This document shows positions 24,139 through 31,834 of a stretch of 32,689 nt of DNA, in pieces; positions within the stretch are counted from its first letter, which is position 1; the number at the start of each line of letters is the position of its first letter. The translations under genes and the position numbers were made by a program. The notes under the pieces were generated by a model. That model saw nothing but the letters and a program-made list of their open reading frames with translations, made no database searches and was not told where the DNA came from. This stretch comes from Flavipsychrobacter sp. (GTDB lineage: Bacteria > Bacteroidota > Bacteroidia > Chitinophagales > Chitinophagaceae): positions 1 to 32,689 of the forward strand of contig JAOQAP010000047.1 in assembly GCA_025963465.1 (NCBI GenBank), given 5' to 3'.

Positions 24139-24531
24139 TTAATGCGAAAATGTGGAAACGACCGTCTTGTGACTGACCTCTGATATAAGGTTTAGATAAT
24201 ACCTGGGAATAACATTCGTCAACACAGCGTTTGAGAGATCGGTTACCACTTCAACATCTATATGGTAAGCAAAATCAACTCCGTTGATAGATTTTGATCC
24301 ATCAATAAGAATATAATCACTCCGTTGCTTGCCTAGGGAATATGGCTGTTTTAATTTTTGCTTTTGAGTTTGTAATTCGCTTTGCGTTAATTTCATAGCG
24401 CTTTGGGATGACAATTTAGAAAAGAAACCCTTATTAAAGAGAAGGAAAGGTTCATTAATACCGGAGTGGTAAAAAACATGTTCAGTAAGAAACTTTCTCA
24501 TTTCATTTTCATTGTTGAAAACTTTTTTCAT
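24139..24531 (-). CDS. Hypothetical protein
   Basis: 130 residues from the ATG at 24531 (MKKVFNNENEMRKFLTEHV). An ATG at 24552 would add seven residues (MEANGKV) and cannot be excluded. The family is not recognised, and no signal or membrane segment is visible. The first 60 residues are probably helical (EMRKFLTEHVFYHSGINEPFLLF, SAMKLTQSELQTQKQKLK). The second half is beta-like and polar (RSDYILIDGSKSINGVDFAYHIDVEVVTDL). It is more AT-rich than the upstream genes and lies just past tRNA-Lys, so recent acquisition is possible but unproven. Confidence 0.55.
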   Translation of the reverse strand: MKKVFNNENEMRKFLTEHVFYHSGINEPFLLFNKGFFSKLSSQSAMKLTQSELQTQKQKLKQPYSLGKQRSDYILIDGSKSINGVDFAYHIDVEVVTDLSNAVLTNVIPRYYLNLISEVSHKTVVSTFSH

Positions 24532-24552
24532 AACTTTTCCGTTTGCCTCCAA

Positions 24553-24971
24553 AGTAAAAAAATCATGCCATATATTAAGATAAATTTAATTTTTAATTGA
24601 AGGTTTAATACCTATTAATCTATACCTTTTTTTATAACACTCTGACGCTAAATCGCAAGGGAATTATATAAAAGAATTAATAGTTGTCGGTATTGTCTGA
24701 AAGAGAATTTTCCAGCCCTTAGTCCGTTTTACGTAAGGTGGGGTTATGTCCTCTGGATAGCTAAAAGTTGCGAAGCCTCAGTTCCTTTATGAGGTTACCA
24801 TGATACGTTCCTCAAATGACAAGAGCAAAGAATGAATTTGTAGTCTCGTTTTTTGCATAATTGTAATAACGTACTGAATCAGCGAGATAATTTTTTTGTA
24901 AATCTCCAACAAAGACTTACCTGTTATGGCATAATATTTAAACATTTTTTTTTAATTAAAACGCATGGATC
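24553..24971. other. AT-rich intergenic region without a recognisable gene
   Basis: About 420 bp between the divergently oriented unknown gene and the lmo0937-family gene. I see no convincing ORF and no tRNA-like fold. The only structure is a small CCTCA...TGAGG hairpin near 24776-24794. The last 80 bases are very AT-rich and presumably hold the promoter of the downstream pair, without a clear TAnnTTTG box. Confidence 0.5.
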
Positions 24972-25124
24972 ATGAGAAGTCTATTGTATGTGATAGCCGT
25001 TATACTTGTTATAGCATGGGCACTTGGTCAGTTTGCATGGCATGCCGGAGGTATTATTTATGTACTTCTTGTGCTGGCAGTAGCATCCTTTTTATTAGGG
25101 GTTATCCGTAAAGAAAATATCTGA
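24972..25124 (+). CDS. lmo0937-family small membrane protein (DUF5670)
   Basis: A 50-residue ORF starting MRSLLYVIAVILVIAWALGQ and ending GVIRKENI. It has two hydrophobic segments (about 4-20 and 27-45) separated by FAWHAGG. The pattern L-x-x-IAVILVIAWALG...HA.G.I..LLV.A....L..VI matches the lmo0937 family, widespread tiny membrane proteins of unknown function. An overlapping ATG seven bases upstream is in another frame. Its stop is one base before the ATG of the next gene, so the two are translationally coupled. Confidence 0.85.
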   Translation: MRSLLYVIAVILVIAWALGQFAWHAGGIIYVLLVLAVASFLLGVIRKENI

Positions 25125-25125
25125 A

Positions 25126-26337
25126 ATGGGCGTGCCGCAGAAACAAAAAAAATGGCGTCGGCGATATATTATTATCGGAAGCATTTTATTGCTGTTGATC
25201 GTTTTTCGGCTATTTCTGCCTATGATCGTATTAAATTATGCGAATAAGTGTTTGGCATCCATGGACGGATATTTTGGTCACGTATCTGATATAGATATTG
25301 ATCTATACCGGGGAGCTTATCAACTTGACAGTGTTTATATAAACAAAGTAGATAATAAGACCAGAAAGCAGATTAAATTTTTTGCTTCACATAAAGTTGA
25401 TCTATCCGTCGAGTGGCCGGCACTCTTCGATGGAAGAGTCGTGGGCAAAATAAAACTCTTTTCTCCAAACCTGATCTTTACAAAAGACAAAACCGAGATA
25501 GGTCAGGTTGCGCATGACACTGATGACTTCAGAAAAATAATTAAGGACTTTATGCCGTTGAAAGTTAACAGGTTTGAGGCAGTAAATGGCTCTATCCACT
25601 ATGTTGATGCCACATCTAATCCTAAAGTAGATATTTCGCTTAAAGGCACCCATATCGTTGCCACCAATCTGAAGAATACCTCCGATAAAAAAGAAAAGCT
25701 GCCATCAAATGTTATTGCCACCGCCAATGCGTATGAAGGATCCTTATCGCTTCACATGGATTTAGATGGGCTGGCGAAATCGCCGACATTTGATCTTACG
25801 GCTGAAATAAAACATGCTAACCTTGTTCTGCTGAACGATTTTTTCAAAGCATACGGCAAGTTTGACGTGAACCGTGGTACCCTTGGGCTATATACCGAGA
25901 TAGCCGCTGAAAACGGCAAATTCGTAGGCTATGTCAAACCAATAATTAAGGATTTGAAGGTGTTAGGTTCTGAAGATAAGAATGATGGATTTTTGCAGAA
26001 AGCAAAAGAGGCAATAATTGGCCTGGCGGGTAAAATACTGACCAATCCCAGGGAGAAACAAGTGGCAACTAAAATACCCATTGAAGGTACATTCAAGAAC
26101 TCTGCCATTGACAACGTGGAGGCGCTGTGGGAACTATTAAGAAATGCATTCATTCAGGCATTGATGCCATCCGTAGACAATGAAATATCCATTCAAACTG
26201 TTGAAAATGCGGACGTTGATAAGCCCGAAAAGAAAGGTCTGTTAAAAAGAATATTTTCATCTCACAAGCACGAGGAAGACAAAAAAAGCAATCTTGAAAA
26301 ATACAACACTTCAAGAGCACATCCTCCAGGTAAATGA
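25126..26337 (+). CDS. DUF748 / AsmA-like membrane-anchored protein
   Basis: 403 residues. A basic N-terminus (QKQKKWRRR) precedes one membrane helix (about 14-34). The rest is a periplasmic beta-rich region typical of DUF748: NKCLASMDGYFGHVSDIDIDLYRGAYQLDSVYINK, ASHKVDLSVEWPALFDGRVVGKIKLFSPNLIF, then LTAEIKHANLVLLNDFFKAYGKFDVNRGTLGLYTEI. AsmA-like/DUF748 proteins are thought to act in envelope lipid or outer-membrane homeostasis. The C-terminal 50 residues are charged and probably disordered. It is coupled to the 50-residue lmo0937-type protein just upstream, suggesting a joint envelope role (inference). Confidence 0.8.
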   Translation: MGVPQKQKKWRRRYIIIGSILLLLIVFRLFLPMIVLNYANKCLASMDGYFGHVSDIDIDLYRGAYQLDSVYINKVDNKTRKQIKFFASHKVDLSVEWPALFDGRVVGKIKLFSPNLIFTKDKTEIGQVAHDTDDFRKIIKDFMPLKVNRFEAVNGSIHYVDATSNPKVDISLKGTHIVATNLKNTSDKKEKLPSNVIATANAYEGSLSLHMDLDGLAKSPTFDLTAEIKHANLVLLNDFFKAYGKFDVNRGTLGLYTEIAAENGKFVGYVKPIIKDLKVLGSEDKNDGFLQKAKEAIIGLAGKILTNPREKQVATKIPIEGTFKNSAIDNVEALWELLRNAFIQALMPSVDNEISIQTVENADVDKPEKKGLLKRIFSSHKHEEDKKSNLEKYNTSRAHPPGK

Positions 26338-26433
26338 ATACACGACGGTCAACTCACTGTAATTGACTGTTTATTATTAAACATAATTCAGTGCTATAGT
26401 TAATTATAATGTGTATATTAGCTCTGATCAAAA

Positions 26434-26736
26434 ATGCTAATTATGTATATAACCCGCGACATTTTTCAGCTGAAATTCGCTCACTACAGGGATGTTAAAC
26501 CTTTATTGGATGAAGCAAGCCAAAAAGGAATGTTCAATGAGCACAACTGTCGTGTACTCACAGACTTTACCGGCGATGCCTACCGTCTTATACTTGAACA
26601 AAGTTTCAAGTCACTGGCTGAGTATGAAACCATGATGTCTGGCGACATCGGTAAGGACGAATGGCAGCAATGGTATATGAAGTTTAAGGAACATGTGGTG
26701 AGCTCTCACCGTGAGATACTAAAACAGATCATATAA
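26434..26736 (+). CDS. Small NIPSNAP/Dabb-like protein
   Basis: 100 residues; an ATG at 26443 gives 97 residues starting MYITRDIFQLKFAHY and is equally plausible. The beta-alpha-beta-beta-alpha order (YITRDIFQLKF, YRDVKPLLDEASQKG, CRVLTDFTGDAYRLILEQSF, SLAEYETMMSGDIGKDEWQQWYMKFKEHVVSSHREIL) suggests a ferredoxin-like dimeric alpha/beta barrel of the NIPSNAP/Dabb kind. The substrate is unknown and it is probably cytoplasmic. The gene stands alone between the DUF748 gene and the exporter operon. Confidence 0.65.
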   Translation: MLIMYITRDIFQLKFAHYRDVKPLLDEASQKGMFNEHNCRVLTDFTGDAYRLILEQSFKSLAEYETMMSGDIGKDEWQQWYMKFKEHVVSSHREILKQII

Positions 26737-26751
26737 ATGTTCTAATAAAGG

Positions 26752-26859
26752 ATGTTCCCTTATGCACGTGCCAGGTCTATCACTCAAGACCTGGTGATAC
26801 TTGTTTTGATCATAGGAATTACAAGGATTGCTCTCCTCATCCTCTTCAGGACGCGATGA
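26752..26859 (+). CDS. Possible 35-residue membrane peptide
   Basis: The ORF starts MFPYARARSITQDLVIL, continues VLIIGITRIALLILF and ends RTR-stop. It has a basic N-terminus, one hydrophobic segment of about 20 residues and a basic end, which is the look of a small single-span membrane peptide. It begins 16 bases after the preceding stop. A hairpin (CCAGGTC 26771-26777 with GACCTGG 26788-26794) lies within it, so the same bases could instead be a transcript-end structure. No family is recognised. Confidence 0.25.
   Translation: MFPYARARSITQDLVILVLIIGITRIALLILFRTR
26771..26794 (+). other. Hairpin after the NIPSNAP-like gene
   Basis: CCAGGTC and GACCTGG form a 7-bp perfect stem around a 10-nt loop, 35 bases after the stop at 26736. 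It is followed only by a weak T-rich stretch (ACTTGTTTTG), so terminator function is possible but not convincing. Confidence 0.35.
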
Positions 26860-27016
26860 TAGCTTGACAGCCAAGCATTTGAATTATCCTAAACTGCTAA
26901 GAGTTCTGGCCTGTCAGCGTTAGTCCCCTTCACTTTTATCATGAAGTGAAAAAATAGTTATGTTATTTATTTTTTTGATGGCACAACATTTATCACGATA
27001 AGTTAGATAAAAGCTA

Positions 27017-28318
27017 ATGAATCCTCGCATCAGGCATTGGGGTGCCGCAATTCTGTTATTATTATTTACGGCTGTCCACGGGCAAGAAAGCGTAAGCATG
27101 AGCTCATGGCGACTGAAAGATTGCATAGATTATGCTCGAGAGCATAATATCCAGGTCAGTACTCAAAAGCTGAATACGCAGATAGCAGGGGAGCAATATT
27201 TGTTGACACGTGCAGCTATTCTACCTGATCTTTATGGAAGTGCTAATCAAAATCTCAGGCATTCCGGAGATGGTAGCAACGGAGGTTTCAGCACAAATGG
27301 TTCTTTAGGCCTCAACTCGTCCATGGCATTATACCGTGGTGGTTATTTGAGAGATGATATACAAGAGAGGAACCTGGAAGTGCAATCCGCCAATCTCAAC
27401 CTGTTGACAATAATCAACGACATCACTGTGCAGGTCACCCAGGCATTTCTTACGATATTGATGGACAAAGAAAGCATAATATATGCCCGCGATCTGGCCT
27501 CGACTTCGCAGGCGCAGTTTAACCGCGCACAGCAAATTTTCCAGGCTGGTAGTTTGTCGCGTAAGGAGTTGTTACAAACACAAGCGCAATTGGCCCAGGA
27601 TCAGTATAATCTTACATCAGCAATAAGTATTGAACGCAGAGATCGTATCAGCCTCAAGCAACTATTACAGCTTACAGACACAGCATTCGATATCGCAATA
27701 CCCGATACCATAGTTAATTCAGGTATTGTTACGCCCTTTGAAAAGGTAAAGTCTACTGCATTGTCCATCCGGCCAGAGATAAAGAATGCTGAAGTGAATG
27801 TAGATATCGCCTTGAAGGAATTGGATAAGGCCAAGGCAGCGGCCAAACCATCGCTGAACCTTGGTGGAGGTATCGGCAGTAGTTATACAGACGACCCTGC
27901 GACATCTGTTACGAGACAACTGGATAATAATTTTTATCAGCAGGTGGGCTTAACCTTGTCAGTCCCAATATTTACTAAAAGAGTGAACCGGACTAACATA
28001 AATGTCGCCAAAATCGGGGTAGAACAGAGCAAGCTCAATCTGGGAAATACGCAAACTGTGCTGGAGCTGAATATTGAGCGTGCGTATGTGAATGTGGTGA
28101 ATGCACAGGCACAATATGATGCAGCGGTTACCCAGGTATCCAGTGCCAAAGAGGTATACAATATTGTCAACGAAGAGTTGCGCATAGGCTCTATACCTGT
28201 AATAAATATGATAGTGCAACGCAACCAATATATGCAGGCGTTACAAAATTATTTAAGTGCTAAGTACAATGCCGCCCTGGCCATGCGGATATACGAGTTT
28301 TACATGGGCGTGCGATAA
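27017..28318 (+). CDS. TolC-family outer membrane efflux protein
   Basis: 433 residues. Signal peptide 1-22 (LLLLFTAVHGQ), then two OEP repeats of long periplasmic helices. Repeat 1 includes LKDCIDYAREHNIQVSTQKLNTQIAGEQYL. Repeat 2 includes IRPEIKNAEVNVDIALKELDKAKAAAKPSLNLGGG and ends VNMIVQRNQYMQALQNYLSAKYNAALAMRIYEFYMG. Strand segments such as PDLYGSANQN and LTLSVPIFTKR form the outer-membrane barrel. It should trimerise as the exit duct for the MacA/MacB-like proteins encoded directly downstream. It is first in a four-gene operon, 12 bp before the adaptor gene. Confidence 0.92.
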   Translation: MNPRIRHWGAAILLLLFTAVHGQESVSMSSWRLKDCIDYAREHNIQVSTQKLNTQIAGEQYLLTRAAILPDLYGSANQNLRHSGDGSNGGFSTNGSLGLNSSMALYRGGYLRDDIQERNLEVQSANLNLLTIINDITVQVTQAFLTILMDKESIIYARDLASTSQAQFNRAQQIFQAGSLSRKELLQTQAQLAQDQYNLTSAISIERRDRISLKQLLQLTDTAFDIAIPDTIVNSGIVTPFEKVKSTALSIRPEIKNAEVNVDIALKELDKAKAAAKPSLNLGGGIGSSYTDDPATSVTRQLDNNFYQQVGLTLSVPIFTKRVNRTNINVAKIGVEQSKLNLGNTQTVLELNIERAYVNVVNAQAQYDAAVTQVSSAKEVYNIVNEELRIGSIPVINMIVQRNQYMQALQNYLSAKYNAALAMRIYEFYMGVR

Positions 28319-28330
28319 CAATGGATTGAT

Positions 28331-29575
28331 ATGAAAAGAAAAAGCATCATAATTATCTCCGCAGTGATATTGGCAATAGTGCTGGTATGGGTTTTCTTTT
28401 TCCGGAAAAAAACGCCTCCGATCGTTTTGCAAACGGAAAAACCGAGGTATGGTTATATCTCTGAAAGCGTTACAGCAACAGGTACTATACAACCAGTTGA
28501 TACGGTGGCAGTGGGTACACAAATATCCGGCACAATTTACAGGTTGCATGCCGGTATGAATGATGAGGTGAAGAAAGGGCAATTGCTGGCAGAGATAGAT
28601 CCGATACTGGTGCAGGCTACACTGGACCAGGCCAATGCCGTTCTGGCGCAGAACCGGAGCAACCAGGCATTGCAGCAGAAAAACTTCAACAGGCAGAAAC
28701 AGTTATATGAAGTAGGCGCTATCAGCAAAGCTGATTATGACGCATCACTAAATGCTATTAACGCTGCGAATGCAATAGTAAGCAATGCAGCCGCGCAGGT
28801 AAAGTCAGCTTCAAAAAATGTTTCGCTCACCAAAATATATTCGCCGATCGACGGAGTAATATTGACAAGGAATATAAGCATCGGTCAAACAGTAGCTGCT
28901 AGCTTTAGTACCCCAACGTTGTTCTCTATAGCCAAAGATCTTACCAATATGCAGGTAAGAGCTAATGTGGATGAAGCGGACATAGCTGACCTGGATACAA
29001 CATTACGCGCAACCTTTACCGTGGACGCGTATTTGAATAAAGAATTTGATGGTAAGATCAGGGAGATCAGCTTACAGCCAACGGTTGTGTCAAACGTAGT
29101 GACTTATCCCACCTTCATCGGTACCACCAATTTGGACAAAAAATTAAAACCGGGGATGACCGCCAATATAATTATTTATACACATGAGGCGGATAGCGCG
29201 ATGCTGATACCAGTTAAGGCCACAAAGTTCCGTCCTGACAGCGCACTGGAGAAGAAGTATACAATAGTACGTAGGCAACGCGGAGATAGTACAGCAGGTA
29301 CCCGACCTAAAGGCGGAAAGAGCGGAAGTGATAATGCCCATGCATCTGTATGGGTTCTGCAAGGCAAAGAAATAGTTCAGAAAAGAATAAAAACGGGATT
29401 GAACAACAATATTGATATACAGGTGCTGCAGGGGCTTTCGGCCGACGACATAGTGATAATCGGAGCCACCGGTGGAAAGATAGGCGCAAAAACTGCAGGC
29501 AGTTCTGCAAGTCCATTCATGCCGGCCAGACGCGGTGGCGGTCAGCGTGGAGGTGGGGGAGGGCCAAGAGGATGA
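28331..29575 (+). CDS. macA: MacA-like periplasmic adaptor (HlyD/RND-MFP family)
   Basis: 414 residues. An N-terminal membrane anchor (5-24) is followed by the first lipoyl half (YISESVTATGTIQPVDTVAVGTQISGTI, MNDEVKKGQLLAEID), an alpha-hairpin (about 95-150) that docks TolC, the second lipoyl half (IYSPIDGVILTRNISIGQTV) and a beta-barrel (VRANVDEADIADL, KPGMTANIIIYT). A membrane-proximal domain (VWVLQGKEIVQKRIKTGLNNN) completes it. The C-terminal Gly/Arg-rich tail (PARRGGGQRGGGGGPRG) is frequent in Bacteroidota MacA homologues. The adaptor bridges the TolC-like duct and the ABC permease. Its stop overlaps the ATPase start (ATGA). Confidence 0.92.
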   Translation: MKRKSIIIISAVILAIVLVWVFFFRKKTPPIVLQTEKPRYGYISESVTATGTIQPVDTVAVGTQISGTIYRLHAGMNDEVKKGQLLAEIDPILVQATLDQANAVLAQNRSNQALQQKNFNRQKQLYEVGAISKADYDASLNAINAANAIVSNAAAQVKSASKNVSLTKIYSPIDGVILTRNISIGQTVAASFSTPTLFSIAKDLTNMQVRANVDEADIADLDTTLRATFTVDAYLNKEFDGKIREISLQPTVVSNVVTYPTFIGTTNLDKKLKPGMTANIIIYTHEADSAMLIPVKATKFRPDSALEKKYTIVRRQRGDSTAGTRPKGGKSGSDNAHASVWVLQGKEIVQKRIKTGLNNNIDIQVLQGLSADDIVIIGATGGKIGAKTAGSSASPFMPARRGGGQRGGGGGPRG

Positions 29576-30327
29576 GCAAGAAAATATTGGAACTAAAGGA
29601 CCTGAAACGGGAATTTATTGTAGGCTCGGAAACGGTACGGGCGTTAAGGGGTGTATCGTTTGATGTGGAAGAAGGGGAGTTTTTAACCATTATGGGGAGC
29701 AGTGGTAGCGGAAAGACTACTCTGCTTAATATATTAGGTTGCCTGGATAAGCCATCTGGCGGCAATTATATATTAGATGGCACAGATGTAAAAAACCTGG
29801 ATAGAGATGAGCTGGCCAGATTCAGGAATCATAAAATAGGTTTTATTTTCCAGTCATATAATTTACTATCCAGAACATCGGCTTTGGAGAATGTAGAACT
29901 ACCATTACTGTACAATCCTGCGGTTAGCAGCAGTGAAAGAAGAGAACGCGCAATGCATGCGCTGGACTCGGTAAAGCTGGCCGAGCGTTACGACCATATG
30001 CCAAACCAGTTATCAGGAGGTCAGCAGCAACGTGTAGCGATCGCAAGGGCTTTGGTAAATGAACCAGTGATGATCCTGGCAGACGAAGCAACAGGCAATC
30101 TCGACACACGCACTTCTTACGAGATCATGAGCCTTATGCAGGACCTGAATATAAAACAGAAGAAAACCATAGTATTCGTGACACATGAACCGGATATAGC
30201 GACATTCAGCAGCAGAACAGTAACGCTCAGAGATGGTATGGTGATTAAAGATATAAAGAATGAAAACGTTAAAAATGCGGCGGAAGCATTGGCCTCGGTA
30301 TCCAAAACAGAAGATGATAAATCATGA
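29572..30327 (+). CDS. ABC transporter ATP-binding subunit (MacB/LolD type)
   Basis: 251 residues, one complete nucleotide-binding domain. Walker A is GSSGSGKT (42-49), Q-loop Gln94 (FIFQSYNLL), signature LSGGQ (147-151), Walker B MILADE (167-172) with D-loop GNLD, and switch His205 (VTHEPD). The LKREFIVGSETVRALRGVSFDVEEGEF opening is the LolD/MacB/FtsE group pattern. It powers the permease encoded next by mechanotransmission. It overlaps both neighbours by four bases, so translation is coupled. In E. coli MacB this domain is fused to the permease; here it is separate, as is usual in Bacteroidota. Confidence 0.94.
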   Translation: MSKKILELKDLKREFIVGSETVRALRGVSFDVEEGEFLTIMGSSGSGKTTLLNILGCLDKPSGGNYILDGTDVKNLDRDELARFRNHKIGFIFQSYNLLSRTSALENVELPLLYNPAVSSSERRERAMHALDSVKLAERYDHMPNQLSGGQQQRVAIARALVNEPVMILADEATGNLDTRTSYEIMSLMQDLNIKQKKTIVFVTHEPDIATFSSRTVTLRDGMVIKDIKNENVKNAAEALASVSKTEDDKS

Positions 30328-31544
30328 AAATACTAAGCCTGATAAAACTTTCTCTTAGGGCATTGCTTAGAAACAAATTACGTGCCTTCCTTACTATGTT
30401 AGGAATTATAATCGGCGTTGCGGCAGTTATAACTATGATGAGTATAGGTAAAGGTTCACAGCAGAGTATTGAGAATTCGCTGAGCAATATGGGATCTAAC
30501 CTCATAACCATAGTGCCCTACAATAATGTACCGGGAGGCGTGCGGGTACAGGGTAGTAGTGTTCAAAGTCTTACGATAGAAGATGTAAGCGCATTGGAAC
30601 GCCAGAGCACTCATCTTTCTGCTATTTCACCCATTGCCCAGTCTAATGGCCAGGTAATAAAAGGTTCCTTGAACTGGCCAACCAGCATACAAGGAGTAGC
30701 GCCGGAAGTATTGGAGATAAAAAAGCTTTCTTTGAAAGATGGTATCATGTTCGGTGAGGACGAAGTCCGTTCATCGGCGAAAGTATGCTTGTTGGGACAA
30801 ACCGTTATAGATAATGTGTTCGAGCCAGGCGAAAATCCTATTGGTCAGACGATTCGTTTTAATAAAATACCCTTCCTGGTAGTTGGTGTCTTAAGTCCTA
30901 AAGGACAGAATACTTTTGGCCAGGATCAGGATGACATCGTCATTGCGCCGTATACCACCGTGCAAAACCGAATAACTGCTAACCGGTATTTTCAGAGTAT
31001 TGTAGCCTCTGCTAATAATGAAGCGGAATCAAACCCTGCCAGCGATGAAATATTGGAAATATTGAGACAGTCCCACAGGCTTAGACGTAACCAGGATAAT
31101 GATTTTTCAGTTCGTACACAGGCAGAACTTATCAATACTCTGAACTCTACCAGTGGCATGCTTACTACTTTGCTTACAGTTATTGCAGGCATTTCCTTAT
31201 TGATAGGTGGCATCGGCATCATGAATATCATGTATGTTTCAGTAACTGAACGGACGAAAGAGATAGGGTTGAGAATGAGTATCGGGGCCAGGGGAATAGA
31301 TATACTAATGCAGTTTTTAATAGAAGCTGTTATGATCAGTGTGGTCGGCGGTATTATTGGTGTGGTTGTCGGCGTCAGTGCAACAATGATTGTTGCCCAT
31401 ACCTTAGGCTGGCCAACGCTCATCTCACAGGCGTCTATCCTTATCTCATTTTTTGTCTGTGCATTGACCGGTGTATTTTTTGGCTATTATCCCGCACAGA
31501 AAGCCGCAATGCTTGACCCAATTGAAGCATTAAGATATGAGTAA
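30324..31544 (+). CDS. ABC transporter permease (MacB/FtsX type)
   Basis: 406 residues with the MacB fold. TM1 lies at about 18-42 (LRAFLTMLGIIIGVAAVITMMSIG). A large periplasmic MacB_PCD domain spans about 45-270 (LSNMGSNLITIVPYN, ALERQSTHLSAISPIAQ, FNKIPFLVVGVLSPKG). Three C-terminal helices form the FtsX domain (VIAGISLLIGGIGIMNIMYVSV, the coupling segment TERTKEIGLRMSIGA, then AVMISVVGGIIGVVVG and ILISFFVCALTGVFFGYYPA), ending LDPIEALRYE. With the preceding three products it should form a MacAB-TolC-like exporter. The substrate (macrolide, peptide or lipid) cannot be told from sequence. Confidence 0.93.
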   Translation: MKILSLIKLSLRALLRNKLRAFLTMLGIIIGVAAVITMMSIGKGSQQSIENSLSNMGSNLITIVPYNNVPGGVRVQGSSVQSLTIEDVSALERQSTHLSAISPIAQSNGQVIKGSLNWPTSIQGVAPEVLEIKKLSLKDGIMFGEDEVRSSAKVCLLGQTVIDNVFEPGENPIGQTIRFNKIPFLVVGVLSPKGQNTFGQDQDDIVIAPYTTVQNRITANRYFQSIVASANNEAESNPASDEILEILRQSHRLRRNQDNDFSVRTQAELINTLNSTSGMLTTLLTVIAGISLLIGGIGIMNIMYVSVTERTKEIGLRMSIGARGIDILMQFLIEAVMISVVGGIIGVVVGVSATMIVAHTLGWPTLISQASILISFFVCALTGVFFGYYPAQKAAMLDPIEALRYE

Positions 31545-31834
31545 GTTTTGTGCCGGCAACAACATTTGAATAACAATTTTCCAGTTTTTTACCTGTAAAA
31601 TTTTATCGGAGCTTATTCTATATTGTCCCTTGAACCCGAAACTACCGCAAATATCACAACAGAATTATGTTCCAATTATTTTTTTTAAATTAAACTACTA
31701 GCTACTTTGTTTTTTATTAGCTTTGGAATCTTCATCATGTTAATTATTAACCGTAGTGAAATATAGTGGGTAACTAATATGAGATGAAGTAATATACTTA
31801 GAATATATCACCGACCTTTTAATGAAAACACAAA
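31545..31834. other. AT-rich gap between exporter operon and vgrG
   Basis: 290 bp with no ORF. It contains an imperfect palindrome TTGTGCCGGCAACAA (31548-31562) just after the permease stop and a perfect odd palindrome GTTAATTATTAAC (31739-31751), which could be an operator. No clear terminator or TAnnTTTG box is seen. The composition is clearly more AT-rich than the flanking genes. Confidence 0.5.

Noticed and set aside
24016-24183. 55-codon plus-strand ORF (MANLKHLPMLSF...) after the tRNA
   Set aside because: No recognisable features. It overlaps the 3' end of the opposite gene and spans an inverted repeat, so it is likely chance.
27017-31544. Novel export system
   Set aside because: Gene order and motifs match the well-known MacAB-TolC type tripartite ABC exporter with split MacB, common in Bacteroidota. 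Only its substrate is unknown.
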